NCBI RefSeq assembly: GCF_013328205.1 | Contig: NZ_JABULH010000004.1 | Span: forward strand, 186,001 to 250,000 | Direction of reading: 5' to 3' | DNA length: 64,000 nt | DNA from: Sphingomonas hominis | Lineage (GTDB): Bacteria > Pseudomonadota > Alphaproteobacteria > Sphingomonadales > Sphingomonadaceae | Shown: positions 29,301 through 37,841 of the stretch, in pieces | How positions within the stretch are numbered: the first letter of the stretch is position 1 | Layout: each line of letters starts with the position of its first letter | Made by a program: the position numbers and the translations under genes | Notes under the pieces: model-generated | Database searches by the model: none | Told to the model about the DNA's origin: nothing | What the model saw: only the letters and a program-made list of their open reading frames with translations

Positions 29301-30758
29301 ATGAAGATGCATCACACCTTTCATCGCATCGACGCGAATGACCGCGCACGCACGTTGCCGTGGCTGCTGGTGCTGCTCGCCTGCGCCGCGGCTGCGCTGT
29401 GGATCGGCTGGATCGGGTTCGAGGCGTCGGACGATTCGCTCTACTGGCAGGGCGCGATGAAGGTGATGACGCAGCCGCCGTTTCCGGGCGACAACCACTG
29501 GACGACCCGCTTCCCGCTGACGCTGACCTTTGCCGCGGTGCTGCGCGCGATGGGGCAGGGGTTCGCGGCGTTCGCGGTGACGGCGATGATCTTCTACGCA
29601 GCTTTAGTCGCGGTGACGGGGGTGTTCGCAGCCAAGGTGGCGGGCGCGCTCGCTGGGTGGATTGCGGCGCTGTTGACCGCGACGCTGCCGGTGATCGTCA
29701 GTCACGCGACGACCGTGTCGGTCGATTTGATCGAGGCGGCGGCGCTGGTGCTGGGCGTGATGCTGCTGGGCGGCGCGCGCGCGGACCGTGCGGGCTATCT
29801 GCGCGGGGTTGCGGCGGGCATCGCGTTCGGGGTGGCGGTGTTGTGTCGTGAGACTAGCGTGCTGCCGCTCGTCGGGCTGGTGCCGCTGTTTCTGCTCGGG
29901 CGACCGGTGCCGCGCGGCGTGTTGATCGCGGTGGGCGTCGGGGTCGCGGTCGTGCTGGGGGGCGAGGCGCTGTACCAATGGGCGCTGACCGGCGATCCGC
30001 TGCGGCGCTACACCATCGCGTTCAATCACGACGATCACATCGACCGCGCGGCGAACATGGAAGGCAATTTCCCGCTTTGGCCGCCAATCGATCCGCTGCT
30101 GGTGCTGCTGATCAACGACGATTTCGGGCTGCTGTTCTGGATCGCGGGCGCGGCGGTGGGGCTGGGCGCTTGGGGCTTGGTTCCGCGGGAGCAGTGTCCG
30201 CGAATGGTGGTGCTCTCCGCGATGGCGGGCGCGATGTTCCTGCTGGTGGCGGTGCTGTACGGCAAGCTGGTGCTCAACCCGCGCTACTTCACGCTGCCCG
30301 CGCTCGCGGCGGTGGTGATCGTCGCGGTCTGGGTGGCGCGGCTCTCGGCCGTCTGGCGGGTCATGCTGCTGACTGTCCTGGTGTCGAGCAACCTGCTGCT
30401 GATGGGTGTCGGCAACGCGCATCCGCGCTGGGTGATGGAGGCGATGGTTGAGGCCTCCGCCGCGCACTCGCACGAGGTGATCGCGGGCGATCCGCAGACG
30501 GTGCGCCGCGCGCTGATCCCGATGCTGTACGCCGGGCGCGAGAATTTGCGCTACGCGCCCGCGCGGCCTGGCGGGCTGGAGATCGCCGAGGCGGACCACG
30601 CGCCCGCGGGGCAGGTGGTGGCGCGCTATCCCTCGCCGCCGACGCGGGTCGGGGCAATCCTGCGCGCGCTGGAGCTCGAACCGTTGGTGCCCGGCGCGGT
30701 CGCGCGGCGGATGTTCGCGCCTAGCCCGGAGGCGGTGCTGGTCCGCCGCTCCAGTTGA
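29301..30758 (+). CDS. GT-C family glycosyltransferase (GT39/ArnT-like)
   Basis: 485 residues with about ten transmembrane helices. A conserved acidic pair lies in the first periplasmic loop (FEASDDSLYWQGA), followed by NHWTTRFPL and AVLCRETSVLPL, all typical of lipid-linked sugar transferases of the PMT/ArnT clan. It starts at MKMHHTFHRID; upstream sequence is not conserved. Substrate and acceptor are unknown. It lies 52 bp before fabD and could share a transcript, but there is no pathway reason to link them. Confidence 0.82.
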   Translation: MKMHHTFHRIDANDRARTLPWLLVLLACAAAALWIGWIGFEASDDSLYWQGAMKVMTQPPFPGDNHWTTRFPLTLTFAAVLRAMGQGFAAFAVTAMIFYAALVAVTGVFAAKVAGALAGWIAALLTATLPVIVSHATTVSVDLIEAAALVLGVMLLGGARADRAGYLRGVAAGIAFGVAVLCRETSVLPLVGLVPLFLLGRPVPRGVLIAVGVGVAVVLGGEALYQWALTGDPLRRYTIAFNHDDHIDRAANMEGNFPLWPPIDPLLVLLINDDFGLLFWIAGAAVGLGAWGLVPREQCPRMVVLSAMAGAMFLLVAVLYGKLVLNPRYFTLPALAAVVIVAVWVARLSAVWRVMLLTVLVSSNLLLMGVGNAHPRWVMEAMVEASAAHSHEVIAGDPQTVRRALIPMLYAGRENLRYAPARPGGLEIAEADHAPAGQVVARYPSPPTRVGAILRALELEPLVPGAVARRMFAPSPEAVLVRRSS

Positions 30759-30810
30759 CCGCTATCGCCCCCGCGCCTAGCAGCGCAGCCCTTCACGCAT
30801 GGAGAGGGCG

Positions 30811-31770
30811 ATGCGCGCATTCATTTTCCCCGGACAGGGCAGCCAGGCGGTCGGGATGGGTCGCGCACTCGCCGACGCGTCGCCGACCGCGCGCGCGGTG
30901 TTCGAGGAGGTCGATGACGCGCTCGGCCAGCATCTGAGCCGCGTGATGTGGGACGGTCCGGCGGACGACCTCACGCTGACCGAGAATGCGCAGCCCGCGA
31001 TCATGGCGAATGCGATCGCGACCCTGCGGGTGCTGCAACACGAAGGCGGCGTGCGTCTGGCCGAGAAAGCCGATTACGTCGCGGGTCACTCGCTCGGCGA
31101 ATATAGCGCCTTGTGCGCGGCCGAGGCGCTGGATCTGGCGACCACCGCGCGGCTGCTCAAGCTGCGCGGGCGCGCGATGCAGGCGGCGGTGCCGGTCGGC
31201 GAGGGGGCGATGGCGGCGCTGCTGGGGGCCGACGTCGAGAAGGCGGGCGTGATCGCGGGCGCGGCGGTTGATTCGATCCTGGCCGAAGGCGGCGCGGAGC
31301 TGGTCTGCACCGTGGCCAACGACAATGATCCGAGCCAAGTCGTGATCTCCGGCCACCGCGCCGCGGTCGAGCGTGCGGTCGCGCTGGCGAAGGAAATGGG
31401 CGCGAAGCGCGCGGTGCTGCTCCCTGTATCGGCGCCGTTCCACTGCGCGCTGATGGCGGACGCCGCGACCGCGATGGAGGCGGCACTCGCCGAGGCCGAT
31501 CTGCGCGCGCCGCTCGTGCCCGTGTTCGCGAATGTCGACGCGGCCGCGGTGGCCGATCCGGGCGCGATCCGGCGGCTGCTGGTCGAGCAGGTCACGGGGC
31601 GCGTGCGTTGGCGCGAATCGGTGCTGGCGATGGCCGAGGCGGGCGTCACCGAGTTCGTCGAGTTCGGCGGCAAGGTGCTGGGACCGATGGTCAAGCGGAT
31701 CGTGCCCGATGCGACCGTCACCAGCGTGGTGACGATGGACGACGTCGAAGCGCTGACCAAGACGCTCTGA
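30811..31770 (+). CDS. fabD: Malonyl-CoA-ACP transacylase
   Basis: 319 residues from MRAFIFPGQGSQAVGMG with GGAGAGGG upstream. The nucleophile Ser94 is in GHSLGEYSAL, and the catalytic His is in PVSAPFHCALM. It transfers malonyl from CoA to ACP, the committed supply step of type II fatty acid synthesis. It heads fabD-fabG-acpP-fabF-mltG on the plus strand. Length and motifs are normal. Confidence 0.97.
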   Translation: MRAFIFPGQGSQAVGMGRALADASPTARAVFEEVDDALGQHLSRVMWDGPADDLTLTENAQPAIMANAIATLRVLQHEGGVRLAEKADYVAGHSLGEYSALCAAEALDLATTARLLKLRGRAMQAAVPVGEGAMAALLGADVEKAGVIAGAAVDSILAEGGAELVCTVANDNDPSQVVISGHRAAVERAVALAKEMGAKRAVLLPVSAPFHCALMADAATAMEAALAEADLRAPLVPVFANVDAAAVADPGAIRRLLVEQVTGRVRWRESVLAMAEAGVTEFVEFGGKVLGPMVKRIVPDATVTSVVTMDDVEALTKTL

Positions 31771-31793
31771 CCCGCACACTGAGGAGAAGAAGC

Positions 31794-32591
31794 ATGTTCG
31801 ATCTTTCAGGCATGACCGCGCTGGTGACCGGCGCGTCGGGTGGCATCGGATCAGAAATCGCTCGTGCGTTGACCTTGCAAGGTGCTCGTGTTGCGTGGTC
31901 GGGGACAAACGCAGAAAAGTTACGCGCTGCCCAGCAGACTGCGAATGTCATGCGAGATGGTGAGCGTGTCTCATTTTCTCATGCAACCGCGCAGAACGAC
32001 GATCTCGCTCCTGTGTTCCTTCCATGCGATCTGTCGGACGCCGCCTCGGTCGACGGGCTCGTCCCCGCGGCGGTGCAGGCGCTGGGCGGGCGGCTCGACA
32101 TTCTCGTCAACAACGCCGGCGTCACGCGCGACAATCTGGCGATGCGGATGAAGGACGAGGAATGGGACGCAGTGATCCGCGTCAATCTGGAGGCCGCGTT
32201 CCGCCTGATCCGTGCGGCGGCCAAGCCGATGATGAAGCAGCGTTTCGGCCGCGTCGTCTCGATCACCTCGGTCGTCGGGCAGACCGGTAACCCAGGCCAG
32301 GCGAACTATGCCGCGTCGAAGGCGGGGCTGGTCGGCATGTCGAAGGCGTTGGCGCAGGAACTCGCCAGCCGCAACATCACGGTGAATTGCGTCGCGCCGG
32401 GCTTCATCCGCTCGGCGATGACCGATGTGCTGCCCGAGGCGCAGAAAAGCGCGCTGGTCGGGCGTATCCCCAACGGTGACCTGGGCACCGGCGAGGACAT
32501 TGCCGCAGCGGTCGTGTATCTCGCATCCAAGGAGGCGGGCTACGTCACTGGGCAGACGCTGCACGTTAACGGCGGCATGGCGATGGTATGA
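31794..32591 (+). CDS. fabG: 3-oxoacyl-ACP reductase with an in-frame insertion
   Basis: 265 residues; FabG usually has about 245. NADPH-dependent reduction of 3-oxoacyl-ACP. The cofactor motif is GASGGIG, NNAG is at NNAGVTRDNLAMRMKDEEW, and the catalytic Ser, Tyr and Lys are in SITSVVG and NYAASKAGLVG. Between NAEKLRAA and VFLPCDLSD about 19 extra residues occur (around residues 46-72), in a loop after the second beta-strand. The surrounding DNA (about 31850-32015) has visibly lower GC and more T-ending codons than its flanks. All catalytic residues remain, so the protein is probably functional. Confidence 0.93.
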   Translation: MFDLSGMTALVTGASGGIGSEIARALTLQGARVAWSGTNAEKLRAAQQTANVMRDGERVSFSHATAQNDDLAPVFLPCDLSDAASVDGLVPAAVQALGGRLDILVNNAGVTRDNLAMRMKDEEWDAVIRVNLEAAFRLIRAAAKPMMKQRFGRVVSITSVVGQTGNPGQANYAASKAGLVGMSKALAQELASRNITVNCVAPGFIRSAMTDVLPEAQKSALVGRIPNGDLGTGEDIAAAVVYLASKEAGYVTGQTLHVNGGMAMV

Positions 32592-32716
32592 TCCAGGTGG
32601 CAGCGATGCGGCGAGACGGGCCGTTCGCCCGGTAAACGTCGCACTTGTCACGAAACGCTGCCCGTTCTACCTGCGTTCAGGAAGTTACTGACCCCCCAAG
32701 AAGAAGAGGGATTACC

Positions 32717-32953
32717 ATGAGCGAGACTGCCGACCGCGTGAAGAAGATCGTCGTCGAGCACCTGGGCGTCGAAGCCGACAAGGTGACCGAGGATGCCAGC
32801 TTCATCGACGATCTGGGCGCGGACAGCCTCGATATCGTCGAGCTGGTGATGGCGTTCGAGGAAGAGTTCGGGGTCGAGATCCCCGACGACGCCGCCGAGA
32901 AGATCACGACCGTCAAGGACGCGATCACCTATATCGACGAGCATAAGGGCTGA
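32717..32953 (+). CDS. acpP: Acyl carrier protein
   Basis: 78 residues from [20 protein letters not shown]. Ser37 in [10 protein letters not shown] is the 4'-phosphopantetheine attachment site. It is acidic and of standard length. AAGAGGG gives a strong ribosome site. It carries growing acyl chains for FabD, FabG and FabF, its neighbours. An intrinsic terminator just downstream would let acpP be made in excess of fabF. Confidence 0.98.
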   Translation: MSETADRVKKIVVEHLGVEADKVTEDASFIDDLGADSLDIVELVMAFEEEFGVEIPDDAAEKITTVKDAITYIDEHKG

Positions 32954-32982
32954 TCCCTTAACTCGGAGACACGAGATTTGAG

Positions 32983-33026
32983 CGGCTCCCCATCCTCGGC
33001 TAGAGGGCGGGGAGCCGTTTCGGTTT
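32983..33026 (+). terminator. Intra-operon terminator/attenuator between acpP and fabF
   Basis: CGGCTCCCC (32983-32991) pairs perfectly with GGGGAGCCG (33009-33017), followed by TTTCGGTTT. It lies 30 bp after acpP and 50 bp before fabF. The T-tract is interrupted, so partial read-through is likely. Confidence 0.75.
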
Positions 33027-33076
33027 GAGAAGACACCCGCGCGCACGATGCGCCGCGCGCCAGGGGTGAAGAAGGA

Positions 33077-34342
33077 ATGCCTATGCGTCGCGTCGTCGTC
33101 ACCGGTCTCGGCCTCGTCACCCCGCTCGGTGCGGACGTGGAAACGGCATGGGCCAATCTCATCGCCGGCAAGTCGGGAGCGGGCCCGATCACGCGCTTCG
33201 ACGCGTCGAACCAGAAATGCCGCATCGCCTGCGAGGTGAAGCCCGCGGGGCACGAATATGGCTTCGACGCCAACAAGCGCGTCGACCACAAGGTGCAGCG
33301 ACAGGTCGATCCGTTCATCGTGTTCGGCATCGACGCGGCGTGCCAGGCGCTTGAAGACGCCGGGCTGACCGAGATGAGCGAAGCCGAGCGCTACCGCGCA
33401 GGCGCCTCGATCGGCGCGGGCATCGGTGGCCTGCCGGGAATCGAGAGCGAGTCGATCGTGCTGCACGAGAAGGGGCCGAGCCGCGTCTCGCCGCACTTCG
33501 TCCATGGGCGGCTGATCAACCTGATCACGGGTCAGGTGACGATCAAATACGGGCTGATGGGGCCGAACCACGCGGTCGTGACCGCCTGCTCGACGGGCGC
33601 GCACTCGATCGGCGACGCCGCGCGGATGATCGCGATGGACGACGCCGACGTGATGCTGGCGGGCGGTGCGGAGGGCGCGATCTGCCCGCTGGGCATCGCT
33701 GGCTTCGCGCAGGCGCGCGCGCTGTCGACCGCGTTCAACGACCAACCGGAGAAGGCGTCGCGCCCCTACGATAAGGATCGCGACGGCTTCGTGATGGGCG
33801 AGGGCGCGGGCGTCGTCGTGCTGGAAGAATATGAGCGCGCGAAGGCACGCGGCGCGAAGATGTACGCCGAGGTGATCGGCTACGGCTTGTCAGGCGACGC
33901 CTATCACGTGACGGCCCCGCACCCAGGAGGCTCGGGCGCGTACCGTTCGATGGAGATGGCGTTGCGCAAGTCGGGGCTGAGCCTCGACGACATCGACTAC
34001 ATCAACGCGCACGGCACCTCGACCCCGCTCGGCGACGAGCTGGAGCTGGGCGCGGTGAGGCGGTTGTTCGGCGACGCGATCGGCGGATTGTCGATGAGCT
34101 CGACCAAGTCGGCGATCGGCCACCTGCTGGGTGGTGCGGGTGCAGTGGAGAGCATCTTCTGCATTTTGGCGATGCGCGACCAGATCGTGCCGCCGACGCT
34201 CAACCTCGACAATCCGAGCGACAGTTGCGCGGGCGTCGACCTGGTGCCGCACACCGCCAAGAAGCGGCAGGTACGCGCGGTGCTCAACAATTCGTTCGGG
34301 TTCGGCGGCACCAACGCCAGCCTGGTGATGAAGCCGGTCTGA
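33077..34342 (+). CDS. fabF: 3-oxoacyl-ACP synthase II (KAS II)
   Basis: 421 residues. The condensing-enzyme triad is Cys171 in VTACSTGAHSIG, His in INAHGTSTPLGD and His in AIGHLLGGAGAVE. SFGFGGTNASLV closes the fold. It elongates acyl-ACP using malonyl-ACP and controls the temperature-sensitive chain lengths in E. coli. It follows acpP after an attenuator and precedes mltG by 13 bp, the classic fabF-mltG order. Start MPMRRVVVTGLG is conserved. Confidence 0.97.
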   Translation: MPMRRVVVTGLGLVTPLGADVETAWANLIAGKSGAGPITRFDASNQKCRIACEVKPAGHEYGFDANKRVDHKVQRQVDPFIVFGIDAACQALEDAGLTEMSEAERYRAGASIGAGIGGLPGIESESIVLHEKGPSRVSPHFVHGRLINLITGQVTIKYGLMGPNHAVVTACSTGAHSIGDAARMIAMDDADVMLAGGAEGAICPLGIAGFAQARALSTAFNDQPEKASRPYDKDRDGFVMGEGAGVVVLEEYERAKARGAKMYAEVIGYGLSGDAYHVTAPHPGGSGAYRSMEMALRKSGLSLDDIDYINAHGTSTPLGDELELGAVRRLFGDAIGGLSMSSTKSAIGHLLGGAGAVESIFCILAMRDQIVPPTLNLDNPSDSCAGVDLVPHTAKKRQVRAVLNNSFGFGGTNASLVMKPV

Positions 34343-34355
34343 GGAACTGACATCC

Positions 34356-35324
34356 ATGCGCCGTCCCGGTTGTCTGGCGCTGATCGCCGGGCTGGTTCTA
34401 ATCATCGCCGCCGCGTGGGTGTTGCTCGGCTGGTCGGGCAGCGGGCCGGCGACGAAGCCGATGAATGTCGAGATCGCGCAAGGCGCCAGCTTGGCGAGCG
34501 CGGCGGCGCAGCTGGAGAAGGCGGGCGCGATCCGCTCCGCCTCGCGTTTCCGGTTCCGCGCGCGGCTGTTCGGAGGCACGGGCTCGATCAAGGCGGGCGA
34601 GTTCGCGATTCCGGCGGGTGCGAGCGAATCGGACATCCTGTCGATCCTGCAGGGCGGCAAGGCGGTCCAGCGCCTGGTCGTGATCCCTGAGGGGCTACCG
34701 TCCGTCATGGTGCGAGACAAGTTGATGGCGGCCGACGCGCTGACCGGCAGCGTCGGCGTGCCCGCCGAAGGGTCGGTGCTGCCCGACGGTTATTCGTTCG
34801 AACGCGACGAGGCTCGCGCGGCGGTGCTTGCGCGGATGCAGGCGGCGATGAAGACTTATGTCGCGCAAGCCTGGGGGAAGCGCCGTCCGACGACGATCGC
34901 CAAGACGCCGCAGGAGGCGGTGATCCTCGCGTCGGTGGTGGAAAAGGAGACGGGCAAGCCGTCCGAGCGGCGGATGGTCGCGGCGGTCTATTCTAACCGG
35001 CTGCGCATCGGCATGCCGCTCCAGGCCGATCCGACCGTCATCTATCCGATCACCAAGGGTCGTCCGCTCGGCCGCCGCATCCGTCAGTCGGAGTTGCGCG
35101 CGAAGAATGGGTATAATACCTACGCTTCGCCGGGGTTGCCAGTGGGGCCGATTGCCAATCCGGGCCGGCTGTCGATCGACGCGGTGCTGAACCCGGCGGA
35201 GACCAAGGCATTGTACTTCGTGGCGGATGGGACCGGCGGGCACGTCTTCGCGGACACGCTCGCCGAGCACAACGCCAACGTGAAGAAATGGTACGCCATC
35301 CGCCGTGCTCGTGGGGAGATGTAG
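34356..35324 (+). CDS. mltG: Endolytic transglycosylase MltG (YceG-like)
   Basis: 322 residues. One N-terminal transmembrane helix (LALIAGLVLIIAAAWVLLGW) is followed by a LysM-like region and the YceG domain. The catalytic Glu is in ILASVVEKETG, with further blocks PLQADPTVIYPI, YNTYASPGLPVGPI and LYFVADGTGGHVFADTLAEHN. It cuts nascent peptidoglycan at the membrane and is thought to set glycan strand ends. It closes the fatty acid gene cluster. Confidence 0.95.
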   Translation: MRRPGCLALIAGLVLIIAAAWVLLGWSGSGPATKPMNVEIAQGASLASAAAQLEKAGAIRSASRFRFRARLFGGTGSIKAGEFAIPAGASESDILSILQGGKAVQRLVVIPEGLPSVMVRDKLMAADALTGSVGVPAEGSVLPDGYSFERDEARAAVLARMQAAMKTYVAQAWGKRRPTTIAKTPQEAVILASVVEKETGKPSERRMVAAVYSNRLRIGMPLQADPTVIYPITKGRPLGRRIRQSELRAKNGYNTYASPGLPVGPIANPGRLSIDAVLNPAETKALYFVADGTGGHVFADTLAEHNANVKKWYAIRRARGEM

Positions 35325-35405
35325 CGCTAGGGTTGGTCGCGCCTAGTCAAGGCTCGAACGCTAGCGCCCCCCTTTACCGCCAGCGTGTCGTCCAACAAAT
35401 TCTTC

Positions 35406-35490
35406 GTCACCCCGGACCTGATCCGGGGTCCCGCTTATCAACCGGGGTGAGAGAAAGCAGCGGGATCCCGGATCAGGTTTGGGATGACGG
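35406..35490. repeat. REP-like inverted intergenic repeat pair
   Basis: About 31 bases at 35406-35437, starting CGTCACCCCGGACCTGATCC, recur in inverted orientation at 35460-35490 with a few differences. The two copies would form a long imperfect hairpin with a spacer of about 22 bases. Each copy is itself partly palindromic around CCGGATC. A related pair is at 58727-58806. Such elements are common between genes in sphingomonads. It sits between the convergent mltG and blh and could act as a 3' end or terminator-like structure. Confidence 0.7.
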
Positions 35491-35538
35491 TGGATTGAAG
35501 CAGTCGCGACCCGCTCTAGCGACCGCTTTTCAGCAATC

Positions 35539-36369
35539 TCAGCATCTGAGGTCCGCTGTCGGTGCGGGTCGATCACCCGCGTTCCGAGCCTCGAACCATG
35601 GTGTCACTAGCAGGTGAGGGATCGCGAGCGACGCGATTGCCGCGAACAGGCCGCGCAGCCCGCTCGGCTCGACGTGCAGCAACAGTGCGACGATCAAGCC
35701 TGTTGCGAGAAGCGCTCCACCGAGAACGGGCGCGACAGACGCGAGGTACGACGCCGTCGTAGCGCAGCCGAGCCGGTCGCGACGCTTGATCGTCTGCGGC
35801 AGTGCGTGAAGAATGAGGAAGCCGAGCGTGAACCCGACGAGCGGGGGCAGGCACAACAGCGCGGCCATGCCGATGCCGAGGCGCGCATCGCGTCGTCGAA
35901 TCGCGAGCGCCACCATGACGCCGCAGGCGAGCCCGCCCGCTACGGCGAGAACAGGTGTAAGTATCGGCAGCGCCGACGACGGCCCGCCCGCGATTGCTAG
36001 CAGATCGCCGTAGCCTGCAACGTGCAGCGCCGCTGGACCCGCGACCAGTGCGACTCCGCGTGCGACGCGCTCTGCAACCGTCCCGTCGGGCGCGTCCTCC
36101 ATGCCGAAGTGGAACGCGGAGGCGAGCAGGAATGCGGGCAGCGCGACCGCGGGATCTACCGTCCACCACAATAATGTCGCCAGTGCGACAAGGCAGTAGA
36201 TGACGAGAAACATCGGTCGCCGGGAGTTCTCGACGACCGCCAGATCACCGGCGCCATGGACCATGCCCACGACGCCGATGCCCAGGATCGCAAAGGCCAG
36301 CTGCACCGTCAGGGGCGCGAAGGACGCTGCAACAGCGCCCATCGCCAGCCATGCGACGCCGCGGTTCAC
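35539..36369 (-). CDS. blh: Brp/Blh family beta-carotene 15,15'-dioxygenase
   Basis: 276 residues, about eight hydrophobic helices. The GTG start overlaps the rhodopsin stop as GTGA; a longer frame inside the rhodopsin gene is unlikely. Histidines expected to bind iron occur in MVHGAGDLAV (His38), AFHFGMED, LILHALPQTIKR and IPHLLVTPW, matching the Brp/Blh pattern. The enzyme splits beta-carotene into two retinal molecules. Coupling to the rhodopsin indicates a chromophore supply role. Carotenoid genes are not in this window. Confidence 0.92.
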   Translation of the reverse strand: MNRGVAWLAMGAVAASFAPLTVQLAFAILGIGVVGMVHGAGDLAVVENSRRPMFLVIYCLVALATLLWWTVDPAVALPAFLLASAFHFGMEDAPDGTVAERVARGVALVAGPAALHVAGYGDLLAIAGGPSSALPILTPVLAVAGGLACGVMVALAIRRRDARLGIGMAALLCLPPLVGFTLGFLILHALPQTIKRRDRLGCATTASYLASVAPVLGGALLATGLIVALLLHVEPSGLRGLFAAIASLAIPHLLVTPWFEARNAGDRPAPTADLRC

Positions 36370-37067
36370 GCGCGGCGTTCGTGTTCGTGGAGCGCCTTCT
36401 CCAGGTTGCTCGCCGCGAAGAATGCGTAAACGACCTTGGCAATGATATCCATGATCAGGATAGCCCACACCGATGCCGGGTCGGTAATGATCTTCAGGCC
36501 CTCAGGACCGATCAGGAAGACGAGCGGGTACAAGAACCAGATCACCGTCAGGAAGGTGACGTTCTTCGTATAAGCCGAGCCCAGCGCGTGACCGCGCTCC
36601 ACCGCCATCGCGCGCAGCGGCACCCACAAGAGGTAGAGCACGCCGAGGAATGCGACGCAGGACCACAGGAACCACACCCACTTCACCACCGGCGTCTCCA
36701 CCAGCGACGAGATCAGACCCGTCTCGATCATCAGCACGTCGAGCACGATGATCGCGGTGAGATAGCTACCGACTTCGCCCGTCTTTCCGCGCTCATGAAA
36801 GGCAAGCAGCACGAGGCTCGACAGCAGGATCGGCGTCGTGAACGTCCAGTCGGCGTAACGGGCGAAATAGGTGGCCGATCCGTCGCCCTTGATCAGCGTA
36901 CCGATGCCGAATGCCATCGCGAGGTAGGCGGTGGCGGCGATGAAGGGGACGGCCGAGTGTAGCAGCGTGTGGTGAAGCGAAGGCGAGGTTTTCTTCCCCT
37001 TCGAGTAGATCGCCAGCGAGGCGAGTGACATGACCGTAAACCCGATCAAGAAGGCTGTTTGATCCAT
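36366..37067 (-). CDS. Bacteriorhodopsin-like microbial rhodopsin (DTS motif)
   Basis: 233 residues, seven transmembrane helices. Helix C is RYADWTFTTPILLSS, giving Arg70, Asp73 (bacteriorhodopsin D85), Thr77 (T89) and Ser84 at the D96 proton-donor position. Helix G MDIIAK supplies Asp207 (D212) and the retinal lysine Lys211 (K216). Helix F IWFLYPLVFLIGPEG keeps W182, Y185, P186 and E194 equivalents, with F for W189. E204 aligns with Ser199. The helix B histidine of proteorhodopsins is absent. Asp at D85 with Thr at T89 predicts an outward proton pump; Leu81 at the colour-tuning site suggests green absorption. GGAG precedes the ATG. Confidence 0.93.
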   Translation of the reverse strand: MDQTAFLIGFTVMSLASLAIYSKGKKTSPSLHHTLLHSAVPFIAATAYLAMAFGIGTLIKGDGSATYFARYADWTFTTPILLSSLVLLAFHERGKTGEVGSYLTAIIVLDVLMIETGLISSLVETPVVKWVWFLWSCVAFLGVLYLLWVPLRAMAVERGHALGSAYTKNVTFLTVIWFLYPLVFLIGPEGLKIITDPASVWAILIMDIIAKVVYAFFAASNLEKALHEHERRA

Positions 37068-37238
37068 CGGCGTATCTCCAACTCTCGCCGGTGGGCGGCA
37101 AGGTGAACCGATTAACGCAGATCAACCGTTACGGTGCCGATATTGTGACTTTATATTTCCCGACAGGCGGGCTCCCTGTCTGAAGCAAATTGGTCGTGCA
37201 GGCAGCAAGGGAGAAGGCAGTGGGTGCAGCCTCCTTGT

Positions 37239-37841
37239 TCAGCCCTTGAGCGCCATCGCCTTCTTCGCGCGCTCGGTCACTTCGGGCAGCGTACCTTCGG
37301 TCACCCAGCTGCCGCCGACGCACAGCACGGGGTCGAGCGCGAGCCAGTCGGGCGCGTTCTTCGCGCTGATGCCGCCGGTCGGGCAGAATTTGCACTGATA
37401 GAAGGGCGCGGCGAGCGCCTTCAGCGCCTTGACCCCACCCGACGTCTCGGCCGGGAAGAACTTGAAGTGGGTGAGGCCGAGGTCGAGCCCGCGCATGATG
37501 TCGCCCGCGGTTGCGACGCCGGGCAGATACGGCACCTTGCTGTCGATGATCCGCTCGCTGAGGCGATGCGACAGGCCGGGCGAGACGATGAACTCCGCGC
37601 CCGCGTCGATCGCCTGATCGAACTGGTCGGGGGCGATCACGGTACCGGCGCCGACGATCGCGCGCGGCACCTGCTTCATCTCTCGGATCGCGTCGAGCGC
37701 GGCGGGGGTGCGCAGCGTCACCTCGAGCACGCGCAGGCCGCCGGCGACCAAAGCCTCAGCCAGCGGGCGCGCCTGTGCCGCGTCGTGGATCACCAGCACC
37801 GGGATGACGGGCGCGGTCTGCATGATGTCGGAAATGTTCAT
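37239..37841 (-). CDS. eda: KDPG aldolase (2-dehydro-3-deoxyphosphogluconate aldolase)
   Basis: 200 residues. Class I aldolase that splits KDPG into pyruvate and glyceraldehyde 3-phosphate, the last step of the Entner-Doudoroff pathway. The catalytic Glu is in LEVTLRTP and the Schiff-base Lys in THFKFFPAE; CPTGGISAKN binds phosphate. The ATG overlaps the glk stop as ATGA. It is the final gene of zwf-pgl-edd-glk-eda, with the rhodopsin operon 171 bp downstream on the same strand. Confidence 0.97.
   Translation of the reverse strand: MNISDIMQTAPVIPVLVIHDAAQARPLAEALVAGGLRVLEVTLRTPAALDAIREMKQVPRAIVGAGTVIAPDQFDQAIDAGAEFIVSPGLSHRLSERIIDSKVPYLPGVATAGDIMRGLDLGLTHFKFFPAETSGGVKALKALAAPFYQCKFCPTGGISAKNAPDWLALDPVLCVGGSWVTEGTLPEVTERAKKAMALKG

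Noticed and set aside
31794-32591. fabG as a pseudogene
   Set aside because: The frame is intact, all catalytic and cofactor residues are present, and the gene sits in its normal operon.
36366-37067. Proteorhodopsin or sodium/chloride pump
   Set aside because: Helix C is RYADWTFTTP with Asp and Thr at the D85 and T89 positions; the NDQ sodium-pump and NTQ/TSA chloride-pump motifs and the proteorhodopsin His are absent.
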